Shown here: piece by piece, positions 22,470 through 35,956 of the stretch
Numbering within the stretch: the first letter of the stretch is position 1
Layout: the number at the start of each line of letters is the position of its first letter
Origin: Udeniomyces pyricola
Lineage: Eukaryota > Basidiomycota > Tremellomycetes > Cystofilobasidiales > Mrakiaceae
Length of the DNA stretch: 64,000 nucleotides
Reading direction: 5' to 3'
Assembly: GCA_039545295.1 (NCBI GenBank)
Contig: BCIK01000007.1
Location: 441,835 to 505,834, forward strand
Made by a program: the position numbers and the translations under genes
Notes under the pieces: model-generated
What the model saw: the letters and a program-made list of their open reading frames with translations, nothing else
Databases searched by the model: none
Told to the model about the DNA's origin: nothing

Positions 22470-25400
22470 ATGTCTCGCAATCGGCTTCCAACAGCCTCAG
22501 AATCTACTCCAAATAACCATCGAACCAACGACATTCACTCAGGCCTCTCCCAACCATATCAAGAGCAGCATCTCCTCACCCCAAGCTCCTCGGCCTCTTC
22601 GCCATCACCAGCTATGGCCGACGGCGCCTCCCCCCGCCGTCCGACGCGTTCCGTTCGTCGTCCCAATGGTACCCCAGCTACCCAGACCCCTCCAGGATCT
22701 CTGGAGCTCCCTCCACCTCATCATCGTCAAGCAAGCTCGACTTCGCGTCGCTCAAGAGGTTCACCCTCGCCCGAGAGAAATCAATCCACTTGGGACGAGG
22801 ACAAGCTCGAGCGGAATCGCGCCTCAGAGGCTCGAGTCCGGACAGGCACGCGAACAGATGAGGAAATCTTCAAGGCCGCTCAGGTCGGTCAAGCATTTGC
22901 CCTTGGCGTCAAGGACCGAAAAGCGAACCGTGACGTCAAGGTTCAACGGACAGAGCAGGTGGAGGATGTTGATCCCCTCGAGGATGAGGACGTCGACGAT
23001 CCTACGGGCGAGTTTGCCAGAATCACAGGTATGCAGGATTTTCGTTCTCATCATTTTGTCTCACCGACAACAGCATCGGTCGCCATGTAGTTTTCAAGGA
23101 CGAAGAGGAGGGCGTAAAGATTTGAGAATGCTTGAGCTGATGATCTCATGTGCGATCCCATACTTCCTTCTCCCCTTGCTGCGGTTGGCCTGCCTGCTTC
23201 ATCGTGCTCTCAGCCATCCTTCGCGACGTCAAGCGTGATTGGGCTTTCGTCACAGCTCCAGACGTGAGTGCATATCCTACCCAACATTCTGACAATTTCT
23301 AGAGTTTTGACTCACCATCTCATCGGTCGGTTGTGACACGCGTTTCCAATTCTCTCCCCTTGCGTGTTTCCATAGTTCAATCCAATCCCTCTAGCCCTCA
23401 TGCTTCTCAACCCGCCGCCCAACTCTCCGCTCACCCTTCGTGCCTTTCAAAAGCTTTCAGAAAACCTTCTACGCTCGCTCCAATCGACCGTCCAGACCCA
23501 CTCCTCCGCATTCGCATCGTCCATCTCGACTCACAACTCCTTCCTCGTCGCACTCAGTCAGGCCCAGACCCAGGTCCGGGAGGCTAGAAAGGTCCTCAGC
23601 GAAGCAAAAGAGGCTTTAAGTGGAGAAAGAAAGGCTGAAGTAGGGGCTCTTTGGGCGAGAGGGAGGATTGTCAAAGAAATGATCAGCGTGTTGGACGTCA
23701 TGTGAGTGATCTTCGTCCCGGATGGTCGACGTCATGCAGATCGGGACAAGAGACGTTAATGTACTGACAGTTAGGAACTCTGAATCTTTCGCATCTACTA
23801 GGGAACATCTCAAGTCGGTGCCTGATCAGCTCGAAACTCTGATGTCAGAAAAGAGGCTTCTGTTAGCATCTCTTGTGCTCGTACGCGCCATCAAAACCAT
23901 CAACAAGCCAGAGATGCTGGAGATCGGAGCTCTCTCAGACCTGAGAAGTTACTTCATCAGTCAAGAAGTCGTGAGTCATTTATCTTGCTCCAATCAATGC
24001 TAGTGGTTATGATGGTCGAACGCATCGCCTCCTAGTTCAAGATTTGTGTGCCAACCCTCCTGCTTCTTTGCACTAGGTTTTGCGAGAAATTTTGATCGAA
24101 GAGCTGCACAATCATCTTTACCTCAAATCATACTATTCCGATGGGCGATGGTCGGCATATATTCGAGGCCAACAGAAACGTGAGTGGACTCTTTACGCAA
24201 TGACAGCATCATGACCCCCATTTGGCCTTCTACTGATGTTCGATGCTTCATTTGTTTGGTCATTGACAGTTCCGGATCCGGATGCTCGCGACTCTGCCGA
24301 TCCGCTTTCCTCCTTCTCGGTCCCCCTATCGCCCTCTCAGCCAAGTACAGAGCCATCTCAGCCCTCAACTCCTCGTGCTACTTCCGCACCAGCTCAAGGT
24401 CCTACCAAGTTCTCGCTATACCTACAGGACCTCGTCATGCGTCCCTCGCTTGATCCTCTTCTCGACATTCCGGAGGACCTCTCCGCCCTGCCTCCACTAC
24501 CGATTCCATCTCACCGCCGTGGTGACTCATCTTCCCAAACTCCCGGCGGCAACGCCTCCATCGCTAGTTTCTCTTCCATTAACAACAATCTTGCGTCAGC
24601 CGCTGGGGGTATCCACACAGTATCCTCTTCCTCTCTCACCAACACGAATCCTGAGATTGACTCGTTCGTCTACATGGAGCACCTTCTCGAGGCTTTGGCC
24701 GCGCTAGGCAAACTTGGCTGGGGACTCGACATGATTGCGCATCGTGAATCTGCCGAGCTCTACACGCTCATCGAGAGCACCATCAGCGAAGTTGAAGAGC
24801 GAAGTGCCGATCGCCGAAGGGAGTCCCTAATGCTTTCTGCGCCGGGGGCAACGCTGCTTCCTCCACCCCCCTCCGCGACCTCCATCGATGGTCCAGGTCC
24901 TTCTTCGGCCTACCCCGGAACCAATGGCGGCTCAGCAAACGGCCAGGCTAGCTCGAACCTGAGTTTCCTGGATCCAAATGGGATGGACGAGAACGCAGAA
25001 ACGCTCAAAGACATGTTCTGGACGGTTTACTCGAAACTCGATGCTGTCTTGCAGGGCCTTCGTGTCGTTTGGGAAGTTTCGGGTCGGATCGGAGGAGTGA
25101 GTCGCACTCTGTCATTTTCGCTTCCTCTCTTCCCTATATACTCTTCCGTTTCCACATCTTATCAGCATGTTGCCGGAGTTGATGTTTCCTTCTTGTTTTT
25201 TATTTATTTATTTATTTTCGTTGTGTTTTGGTTTTGTCTTTGCGTACGTCTGTCATACTTAGCGCAAAGACTTCAAAGACACATCCGGCATGATCCCTCG
25301 GCGAGGATCTATGATCGCAGGTGACGTGCTTGAGATCTGGAAACCCATTCAAGCAGAGGTGCGTCAAGCTAGCAACGGTTTAAAGCGACTCCGCATCATC

Positions 25401-28400
25401 GAAAAGAAAAAGAAACTGACTGATCACCTGATCCTGTTGGTACACGTGAGGCCCATCAGATCCGATCTCTCTTGAGAGAGTATCTCACTAGCGAGGATCC
25501 GTCGTCGGTATCGGCCCGGCATCCTATCTCGTCAATCAGTGAGATCCTCCGAGATGGGCGACTGTCGAAGGATCGATCCAAGGTCAGCTCAAAGAACTTT
25601 CTCGCAGCTCGCCAATGTGTTTGGGCTGACGTTTTGCTGACTCGCTTATCTGTGACTGTGTTTAGTCCCTCTTCCGACTCGTTGACTCGGACAGTAAACT
25701 CGCCTCGCGAGTCCTCAAAAAGCATGACGACGAGCTCACGCGAGCTCTTCGCTCTGCTGTTCCAGGCCTCGTCAACTTCAACTCCACGAACGCTTCAACC
25801 ATGACCGAAATCACCACGGCTCTCGTCTCCATAACGGTCCCCTCCGATGACCAAATGGCTACTGCTTCTACTGCCGGCGGAGCTGATGGCACGTTGACTA
25901 CGGCAATGGCATCGTCACATCGAGTGCTTGTGAAGCCCGACGCGTTCAACGTCTCGGTTCTCTTCCAGCCGACGCTCGCGTTCCTGCAACGGGCTGCAGT
26001 GATCATGCCGGTCGGAATCGAGGACGAGAGCTCTGGACTGGACGAATTCGTTGTCAAGGTATATTTGCCCCAGCTGGAGGAGAAGGTCTCTGATGTCTTC
26101 CAACAGGCAGTAGCGGGTGAGTGAAGTTTCAACCTCCGTTTGTTCGTTTCGCTGGACGTGACTGACCCATAAACTTGTCCGTTCGAACGAACAGCTTCCG
26201 ATGCGTATGAGGAGGACCCTCATTGGCGAACGGTATCAAGCAAGCCTATCACAAGGGTGAACTAGCTTTCTGTCTAGCTTCTGATACGGGCATCATTGTA
26301 ATCATGCTCATCTAAACGGTCGATCCTTTTACAATGTCTCTGATCATGCGTGCTTCCTCTCAAGTGCACCGGCCAAGTCCTGTCCCTCATCAACAATCTA
26401 TGCTCGATGCTTCGCACGACGCCATTCCATCGAGAAAATTACAGCAGGCTCATCATCAGCGTGATCATCCAGTTTTACCAGCGGTCCAGCAATCACTTCA
26501 GAGGTACGTCTCGTTCTTGAATTCGCTACCGAAGAATGTCAGCCTTGAGTACGCATGTGTACCTGACTGCCTTCTGGATTCGGCACATTCGTGATAGATA
26601 TCGTGGCTCAGAATTCTCTGTCCATCAACGCCGAAGAAGAGCTTTCCATCTCAGCGCTCTGGGCTCAAAGAGCCGAGTTGGTCATGTGCATGAGTGCCAT
26701 CTTTGAGACTTCGGTAAGCTGTCCCTCGCGATTCCCGGCATTTCTCTGTGTCTCCTCGAGACTCGAAAAGACTTGTCATTTTGGTCCTCTCGTTGATCGT
26801 TGTCTCTTCCCTTCTTCTGCGCTTATAGCCAGACGACTTTAGTAGGCTCCGTCAGCTTGGTCGCCAGGAAACCCGGCTCGAGATGGGTCTCAAAGCAGAA
26901 GAGATCATTCCGGAATCCAAGATGCTCGCTTCGACACGCAAATTTGCTCAGCTCGGAAACTTGTATCACAGCCTGGTAGGTTTTCTAGTTGCCTCGTCTT
27001 GAAATAAAAAACATGTCGAATATTCTGGCGCGAGGACATTAAAGTAACTTGACTGAATGTATCAATTTCGTTATCTATTTATCTTGGCGTTCCCGCAGAC
27101 GTGGTTCATGTCTCGGTTGACAGCGCTCAAGGCGCATTCCAAGCAGGTAGGAGATAACGATCAAGTGAACAATGGATCGATCCATATTCGTGTGAGTCGT
27201 GGTTTGCCTATCAGAAGTATATCCATCGCCTCTCTGGTCTCGTTTGCTGATTAACAATCACTTTTCGGAATCAAAATGCATACTTTGTTCTTTGCTCTAG
27301 CCCGAGGACCCATCTCTTGAAGAGCTTCCGGACACTACCGTTCGGCTTCCGCTTACCCTCGCCATGGCTCAGTCAGTATCGCTTGTTCCCGCTTTTATCA
27401 ACCCCCCTCCTCCTCCCCTCGCTTCTTCTCCCCAAGATTTCGGTCTTGACCTGATTAAAACGGACATCTCTTCTACAGACGTCTCGATGCTCTCCTCAAG
27501 ACGTACAAGCAGCTTGCCGAGATGGTCCTTTTCACGATGCGGATCGAAGTTCGGTGTCGAGCCATGCATTTTATCGATCTCGCCATGCGAAGCGTACGTT
27601 CCAAACTTGCCATCGACTCGAGTTTGTAATTTTTCTTCCTATTCATCGAGGTGGGACCTGACATCTTGTGCACCTTCGCACACTTTTATTTTTCTTTCAT
27701 TTCCTCCTGTGTCTTGCTTGCACCTGTGCCATCTCCAGGGCAACTACCGGATCGAGCAGGAAGCATTTGAGCCAGATCCCAACATCATTGATCTCATCAA
27801 TGACCTTGCCAAATTTGAAGAGGTCGCAGATGCAACCCTTCCAGAACGGGAACGCATGTCCGTCCTTTTCCTCTCCCTCTTCCACCCAACTCCCTTTCTC
27901 CATCTCGCTCGATCCACGTGTCCAGCACATTGTCATCATCAGCTGATAACGTCTCCTCTACTCTCTTTTCTTTCTTGGTTCTTTCCATCTTCTTCTTGCT
28001 GTTCTTCTTATCAGTTTCATCTTTCGCGGTCTCGGTTCGTTGGCAGACGACCTCATCGTCACCTCAGCCCGTCACATCCGGTTTTGTAATCCCGAAGGCG
28101 CGCGCAAGATCGAACGCAACCTGCTGGCGCTTCAACAGAGCCTCAAGGCGCTCGTCGACGACCCGTTGGGCGTCGACTTTGAACGCGCGAGAAGCTACTG
28201 GGGTCTGTTCTTTGTCGAACCAGAGGTGAGAAAATATGTTTTGTTTGCCTTTCCTTGTTCTTCTCCCTTTTTGCCTGTGGAACGAAGTTTGGAGTCGTCG
28301 TCACTGGTGCTGTGGTTTTCTTCAAGGTTCTCTTTATGCGGACATTGGCTTCACGAAGGCCGCTGTTTCATTCTCGTCTGTAACTCACCGGACACCCCTC

Positions 28401-28803
28401 TTCCGCTCTCCTCCCAAACCCTCCCCCCCCCCTCCCCCTTCCTCCTTCTCTTTCTCATTCTATCCTGATCGGTCTCCACACACGTATGCATGATTTTCCT
28501 TTCTAGGACATGATCAATTCCCTCCGAGTTGCCCGTCCAGCGTTCGCATACGAGGAGTACAAATCCCTTCTCTCGCTCCAACTCGGCATCGATCAAGCTC
28601 CTCCCCCTTCTCCTTCTTCTTCAATGCATCTCGGCCCGAGCACCAGTACCAACAACAAAAACAACAACTACAACAATGTCACCTCTACAAACCAGGGTGG
28701 GGGACCTATGATGACGCCGCTCCCGGGCGCGGGAGATCGGAATCGGAAGCAGTATAATAGCTTGTTGATTGACTTGATGAGTATTATGCAAGCAGATGAT
28801 TAG
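22470..28803 (+). CDS. SEC8: Exocyst complex subunit Sec8 (EXOC4)
   Basis: Nineteen exons: 22470-23028, 23214-23263, 23376-23701, 23802-23970, 24077-24179, 24270-25096, 25263-25358, 25460-25582, 25666-26116, 26195-26256, 26365-26503, 26598-26713, 26829-26975, 27099-27146, 27301-27371, 27479-27593, 27739-27857, 28015-28225, 28507-28803; 1342 residues. The N-terminal 150 residues are disordered. The Sec8 core begins at ILRDVKRDWAFVTAPDFNPI and continues through HLKSVPDQLETLMSEKRLLL and the YLKSYYSDGRWSAYIRGQQK segment. C-terminal helical-bundle landmarks are TGQVLSLINNLCSMLRTTPF and RIEVRCRAMHFIDLAM, with ARHIRFCNPEGARKIERNLL near the end. Sec8 tethers secretory vesicles to the plasma membrane at sites of polarised growth. 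Upstream in-frame codons exist before 22470, so the exact start is uncertain. All 18 junctions keep phase; the donor after residue ERER (gtccgt, 27858) is atypical. Confidence 0.92.
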
Positions 28804-29740
28804 CTGGAACACACACACACACACATACACACACCCCTCTCTTCTACTCTCTTCTTTTCTTGCTCGCTCGTTATCCTCTTGATCACAGAAGTCACTCTTG
28901 CTTGCGCCCCCCCCCCCCCTTTTTCACTTTTCGATTCGTGCTGTTCAGATACCTGCCCGCCTAGCTTGCCTCATATATACATATATATGTATATGTCCTC
29001 CCTCTTACGACGGGTTGTACCCCTTCACTTCTCACCTTGCCCCGTTCTCCTATTTTCTTCTCCTTCTTTTTTTTTTCTTCCCTTTCTTTGGTGCTTTGGT
29101 TCTTTTTCCTCTTCTTATTTTCTTCTTCTCCTCTCTTCTCCCTTTTTCTTTTTTTTTTCCCTTTGTGAATTGAATCAAGCTTCTATCCTCCCATGATCGT
29201 AACGTCATGTTCGATTTCGCTTGTCGATCGATCGATCGATTCGCGCGACGTACGCTAACAGAGGGAACCGGATTGACGGACGGACGGATTCCGCGTCGAC
29301 GTCAAGGGTTTTATTTACTTTTTTTTTTTTTTTATACTTCCTCTTCTTTTCTCTCTCTCTCTCTCTTTTCGGTTTCTTTTGAGGCGTCTTGTTCTAGGGT
29401 GCTATTGGTCGTTTTTTTTTCTTGCTCTCATATCGATCGCTCCAGAAAGGAAAGAAAAGCAAAAGGAAAGCGAGCGAATGATCATAAATGTTTTCGTAAA
29501 TTGACATGAAAAGGAGAAAGATGAAAGAAAAGAAAAAAAAAAACCACCTGCGGACGACGACGAACCCCCCCCCCCCCCTCCCCTTCTCCTCCCTTGCTCT
29601 AAAAACCCGAAATCTACCCCGATCCCTCCACACGAAACCACCCAACCCCCCACCTTCAACCTCCAACCTTCCATCCATCCTCTCCTTTGCCTTTCCCCTC
29701 CTTTGCCTTTCCCCTCCTTTGCCTTTCCTTTCCTTTCCTT
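28804..29740. other. Convergent region SEC8 / ESA1
   Basis: 3' flanks of two convergent genes. Dominated by simple sequence: CA repeat at 28809-28835, poly-C at 28908-28918 and 29566-29578, long pyrimidine tracts 29050-29165, a cgatcgatcgatcgat run at 29226-29241. Frames here are simple-sequence artefacts. Confidence 0.5.

Positions 29741-29741
<1 letters not shown>
29685..29741. repeat. 16-base tandem repeat next to the ESA1 stop
   Basis: Unit ctttgcctttcccctc at 29685-29700 and 29701-29716, then a decayed third copy merging into tcctttcctttcctttca at the ESA1 stop codon. Confidence 0.7.
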
Positions 29742-31928
<2,187 letters not shown>

Positions 31929-32594
31929 GAATGAAAGACGGGCGGGCGGAGTGAGAACGAGGGGAGAGAGAACGAGGGGAGGGATGGGGGACAGAGGGCT
32001 AGCTAGCGTGCGTTGTCCAGGCCCAGAGTCGAGCAAACAAGCGACAGATGAATCGATACGTTTTGGTTCTAGTGAGGAGACTTGAGAAGATGGCGATGAA
32101 GATGAGGCTAGGTGTGGGGGGTTGCTTCTAAGCAGGACTGTTGTTGAATCAGGTGGGATTCGAGACGAATCGACTGAGCACATGAAGCGACTTTGAGCAG
32201 GAGCTCACCGACGTCTCCCCATATTCGAGATATTCATTCTACAGAGCCGAGGCATAAATTACTCGCTTATTTAAGATGATCATACTGCACAGTAGATACT
32301 TGGGAGCTTTGTTCAGTGATTCGTTGATCCAGGTGTGAGTGACTGTGTGTGTGTGTGTGTGTATGTATGTTGAGGCAGCAGAAGACATGGTATATTATAT
32401 TAATTATATGTATATATATAAAAAGTCGCGTCGTCCAAAGGTACTATATACTCAATAAGAAAGCGGTGGAGTCTTGGAGTGGCGTGTGGATGATTCGTTT
32501 CCAGCAGCCGACTTTATTACTTTCCTTCTTGAGCCTTCTCATCATCGACCTCATCCCTCATTAGTCACCACCCACATCACACACTCCGTCCATC
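31929..32594. promoter_or_regulatory. Divergent promoter region ESA1 / COQ5
   Basis: About 670 bases between two start codons. ESA1 side is G/A-rich with a repeated gagagaacgagggga (31960-31985). COQ5 side has GT repeats at 32346-32362 and a tatatatataaaaag at 32411-32425, about 170 bases before the COQ5 ATG, a candidate TATA box. A second tatattatattaattatatg block is at 32391-32410. Confidence 0.5.
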
Positions 32595-34313
32595 ATGAAG
32601 CTCACCCCTTCCATCATCTCCAGATCCGTCAACCGATCCTTTGCTACTTCTTCATCCAGAGCCATCAACACTACTCCTACTCCTACCCCTACTCCTACCC
32701 CTACTCCTACTCCTTCTTCTATCCCTACTACCCCAGTCATCCCCCCTTCCTCGTCAGTCATTCCCCCACCCTCAGCCCACACCAGCCCCAAGACCACCCA
32801 CTTTGGTTTCAAGACCGTCCCTGAGGAGGAAAAGGAGTCTCTTGGTTAGAATCTCACTCTCTTTGACCCAGATCCATCCCGTCATGCCCTTCGAGAGCGC
32901 GTTTAACCCCCTTTCCGATCGATATATCTTAAACGCTCCTCCTCCGTCTGTCCTTCATCGGGATCGCTCCCCAAATCCAGTCCGAGGCGTCTTTTCGTCC
33001 GTCGCGTCGTCGTACGATGTCATGAACGACGCCATGTCGCTCGGAATCCACCGTCTCTGGAAGGACTCGCTCATCTCGACCCTCGATCCGGGAGGTCGAG
33101 GTCGTCAAGGTTGGAACTGCTTGGACGTCGCCGGTGGGACCGGTGACATTGCCATGAGGATCCTCGACCACGCTCGAGAGAAGCACGCCGATCGGGACAT
33201 TAAAGTCAATGTCCTCGACATCAACAAGGAGATGCTTGCCGAGGGAGAGAAGCGATTCAGGAAGACCATGTACCACGGCGGTACGTCTCAGACCCTTTTG
33301 CTCCGGGAGGTGGTCATTTATGCCTCATGATTGCTTTCGACAACGCGTACTTGTGTGCTCACCATGACCCATCGACCCCCCAACTCCATTGTGTGTTGAA
33401 CTTTCTTTTCTCCGCGAACATATAGGCCCCCAGGTATCGTTCACCCACGGCAACGCTCAAGCGCTTCCAGCCTCGATCCCCTCGTCCTCGGTGGATCTCT
33501 ACACGATTGCCTTTGGCATCCGGAACTGTACCGACATTCCGGCCGTCCTCAGAGAGGCCTACCGAGTTCTCAAACCTGGAGGTGTCTTTGCGTGCATGGA
33601 GTTTGGCAAGGTCACCAACCCCCTCTTTGCTGGGTATGTCCACATGAGACGGTGTTTACCTTCAAATGTCCCTGAAGCGAAACGACAACAAGCCGCGTAG
33701 GATTATTGGTACTCCTCTAAACATAACCTCGCCTATTTCCTTCCCCTCTTTCCCTTTGACTTTGACCTTGGCGTTGTTCTCTTCATCTAGTATCTACCGA
33801 CAGTACTCGTTCTCCATGATTCCTCTTCTCGGCCAGATTCTCGCGTCGGACCGAGATTCGTATCAGTACTTGATCGAGTCGATAGAGAGGTTCCCTTCCC
33901 AGCCGGACTTTGCCCAAATGTTTGTCCTTTTCTTTTCTTTCCTTTCGTTTTTTCTTTTCTTTTCTTGTTTTGTTTTGTTTTGTTTTGGGTGTTGTCTGTC
34001 CTGCTATCGTTCTGGGAGACGCCCCATATCACATCACATCGATCAGAGCTTAGCTTGGCTTGGCATGATGCTCGGTTCCTTGTCTTCTTTCTTTTTCCTT
34101 CTCTGATCGAATACGTGCTGACGACCGGCTATGGGTGGGAAAAATCTTTGATATTGGTTTTTCGGGGTTTTTTCCTTCTTTTTTTTCTTTTCTTTTTCTT
34201 CCAGGATCCGAGAGGCGGGCTTCCAAACGGGCGAGTTGAGAGAAGGCGAAGGCGGAGCTTGGACCAATTACACTAACGGTATCACTGCCGTTCACAAAGG
34301 TGTCAAGGTCTAA
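32595..34313 (+). CDS. COQ5: 2-hexaprenyl-6-methoxy-1,4-benzoquinone methyltransferase Coq5
   Basis: Five exons: 32595-32844, 32981-33280, 33426-33633, 33791-33919, 34205-34313; 331 residues. The C-methylation step of ubiquinone synthesis, on the matrix side of the mitochondrial inner membrane. The N terminus [20 protein letters not shown] is basic and hydroxylated without acids, a good mitochondrial presequence. A Thr-Pro repeat follows (32669-32715). The UbiE/Coq5 core then reads [23 protein letters not shown] motif [12 protein letters not shown] at about 131-141, [11 protein letters not shown] and [18 protein letters not shown], ending [15 protein letters not shown]. All these are Coq5 signatures. 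Exon 1 joins exon 2 as KESL-VRGVF, as expected for the family. It shares a divergent promoter region with ESA1. Confidence 0.95.
32669..32715. repeat. CCTACT hexanucleotide repeat in COQ5 exon 1
   Basis: Tandem actcctacccctactcct units encoding alternating Thr-Pro between the presequence and the catalytic domain. Confidence 0.8.
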
Positions 34314-34929
34314 AAGGGAAACGACAATAAATTATGAATTGAATGTTAAATTTTCCAAACGTCTCAGGATGGTTTCTCTATGTGTGTGGGTTTGGTTGGT
34401 ATTTGGGTTGGAAGAGTAAGACCGGAATAAGGTGAGTCACTCCCAGTTGTCGAGAGGTAAGGGTGGTACTAGGCGTGATAGCATGATGGTACTGCGGCAG
34501 ATTGGCTTGCGTGTCGAGTCGGGCCGTTCGTCTTCGGGTAGCCAAAGGGGCTTCCCACGTCGATTGAAGAACCAGATCTCTGATAGTGGGAAGGATGTGG
34601 TTGCAGTGGAGAGCGTGGGCTCGGAGCTGCTCGGCTCGATCGGAAAGATGAGGCAGAGGATTGACGGAGTCGAGGTGAACTGGAAAGCAAACGAAAGCAA
34701 GCTGGCTTGAGCTGACACGTGCTAGCACTGCAGCCGGCTGTGAGCAAAGGCTGTGCACGCATCGATCACGGTCGAGATGGTTAGTTACTATTATTAGATA
34801 GCTAGAGATCTGTCGAGCCCATGTTAGGGATCAATCAACTCGCTCTTCATGTCATTCAACTTGACCTATCACCACCTTATCAGTCGTCCAGCCATCATCA
34901 TCCTCCATCTCGAACCTCAAACCCCACCT
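34314..34929. other. Region between COQ5 and the roadblock gene
   Basis: COQ5 3' flank, a weak minus-strand ORF (listed separately) and the presumed promoter/leader of the downstream gene. An in-frame upstream ATG at 34849 could extend the roadblock protein by 27 residues. Confidence 0.4.
34437..34718 (-). CDS. Possible small protein, weak evidence
   Basis: Minus-strand frame of 93 codons ending SRLVPPLPLDNWE, with a central EIWFFNRRGKPLWLPEDE. It lies between COQ5 (convergent) and the roadblock gene (divergent), a position that would suit a small gene. The first codon is GTG, so an upstream exon would be needed. Other frames on both strands are open over the same stretch, which lowers confidence. 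No family recognised. Confidence 0.2.
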   Translation of the reverse strand: MSAQASLLSFAFQFTSTPSILCLIFPIEPSSSEPTLSTATTSFPLSEIWFFNRRGKPLWLPEDERPDSTRKPICRSTIMLSRLVPPLPLDNWE

Positions 34930-35855
34930 ATGCTCTCCTCTTCCAATCCGCCTTCACTACCTGACCCAGCTCAGTCTGCCCCATCGTCGTCTCCTCGGCC
35001 TGCTTCATCCGCTGTTCCACCTCCTCTCCCGCCGGCGCTCGCATCCTTCCTCCAACCCCTCTCCCAGTCCAAATCCGTCTCGGGCGTCCTCGTCCTCTCC
35101 CGCTCGTCTACCTCCCATATCTACCCTTCAACCACCACCACCACCACCACCACCCCCACAACCACAGATCTAGCCGCTCCAGATCATCTCACCACCACCC
35201 CCACCACCGCCACTCATATCCGAGGAAGCGGAGGCGTCACGATCCTTCGATCTCAGGGGCCCGCGTTCGAAGGCCCAAAAGGCCGGGCGTACGCGCAGCG
35301 CATCGGGAAGATGGTCCAACACGTCGAGGAAGGTTGTCTAGAGGAAGATCCCCTTGAGGAAGAACTAGAACAAGAACAAGGAGGAGAGGGAGGGATCGGG
35401 TCGGGGATGATGAATAAGGGGGATAGATTGAGATTGTTGAGGATCCGAACGGTCCGGCATGAGCTCATCATTACGCCTGGTAAGTCGTTCGTTCCCCTTC
35501 TTCTTCCAAACCCCCCCCCCCCTTTCCTCCCGTTTTTTTTCTTGTGTCGCTCCTCTAGATGGGAGTAGAGAACTCCTCAGGCTCGTCCCAATCTTTATAC
35601 CCGACGAGGTCGAAAGAGAGGAAGGAACCAAAAAGAATCATCTCCCAGATAGAAAGGGGGAAAGAAAGGACTACGACGGATTGAAATACCGACTTACTTT
35701 CTTACTTTTTGTCTCTCTCTCTCTCTCTCTTTGCATCCCATGCGTGCGTGTATGCGTCGTGTATATGTTTATGCGTGGTATGTGTGTGTGTGTGTGTATG
35801 TGTCTGAACAGACCCAAATTATATCCTCGTCGTCTTGCACGACCCAGGGCAATAA
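34930..35855 (+). CDS. Roadblock/LC7-domain protein (dynein light chain type)
   Basis: Two exons, 34930-35479 and 35812-35855; 197 residues from the chosen ATG. The roadblock fold is visible in pieces: FLQPLSQSKSVSGVLVLSRS (first helix and strand), AYAQRIGKMVQHVEEG (second helix) and LLRIRTVRHELIITP-DPNYILVV (last strands), where the final exon supplies DPNYILVVLHDPGQ. Canonical LC7 proteins are about 100 residues; here a Ser/Pro N-terminal extension, a Thr-rich insert ([12 protein letters not shown]) and an acidic Glu/Gly insert before the last strands double the size. Expected role is dynein intermediate-chain binding or a Rag/Ragulator-like scaffold; which one cannot be decided. The 332-base intron contains CT and GT repeats. 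An in-frame ATG at 34849 is an alternative start. Confidence 0.78.
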
Positions 35856-35905
35856 CTCCCCAAAAAAAAACAAATCCAATGACCATCAATCCACTTGATA
35901 GCATC

Positions 35906-35956
<51 letters not shown>

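Noticed and set aside
32561..32812. Gly-Val repeat frame on the minus strand
   Set aside because: Complement of the COQ5 Thr-Pro microsatellite.
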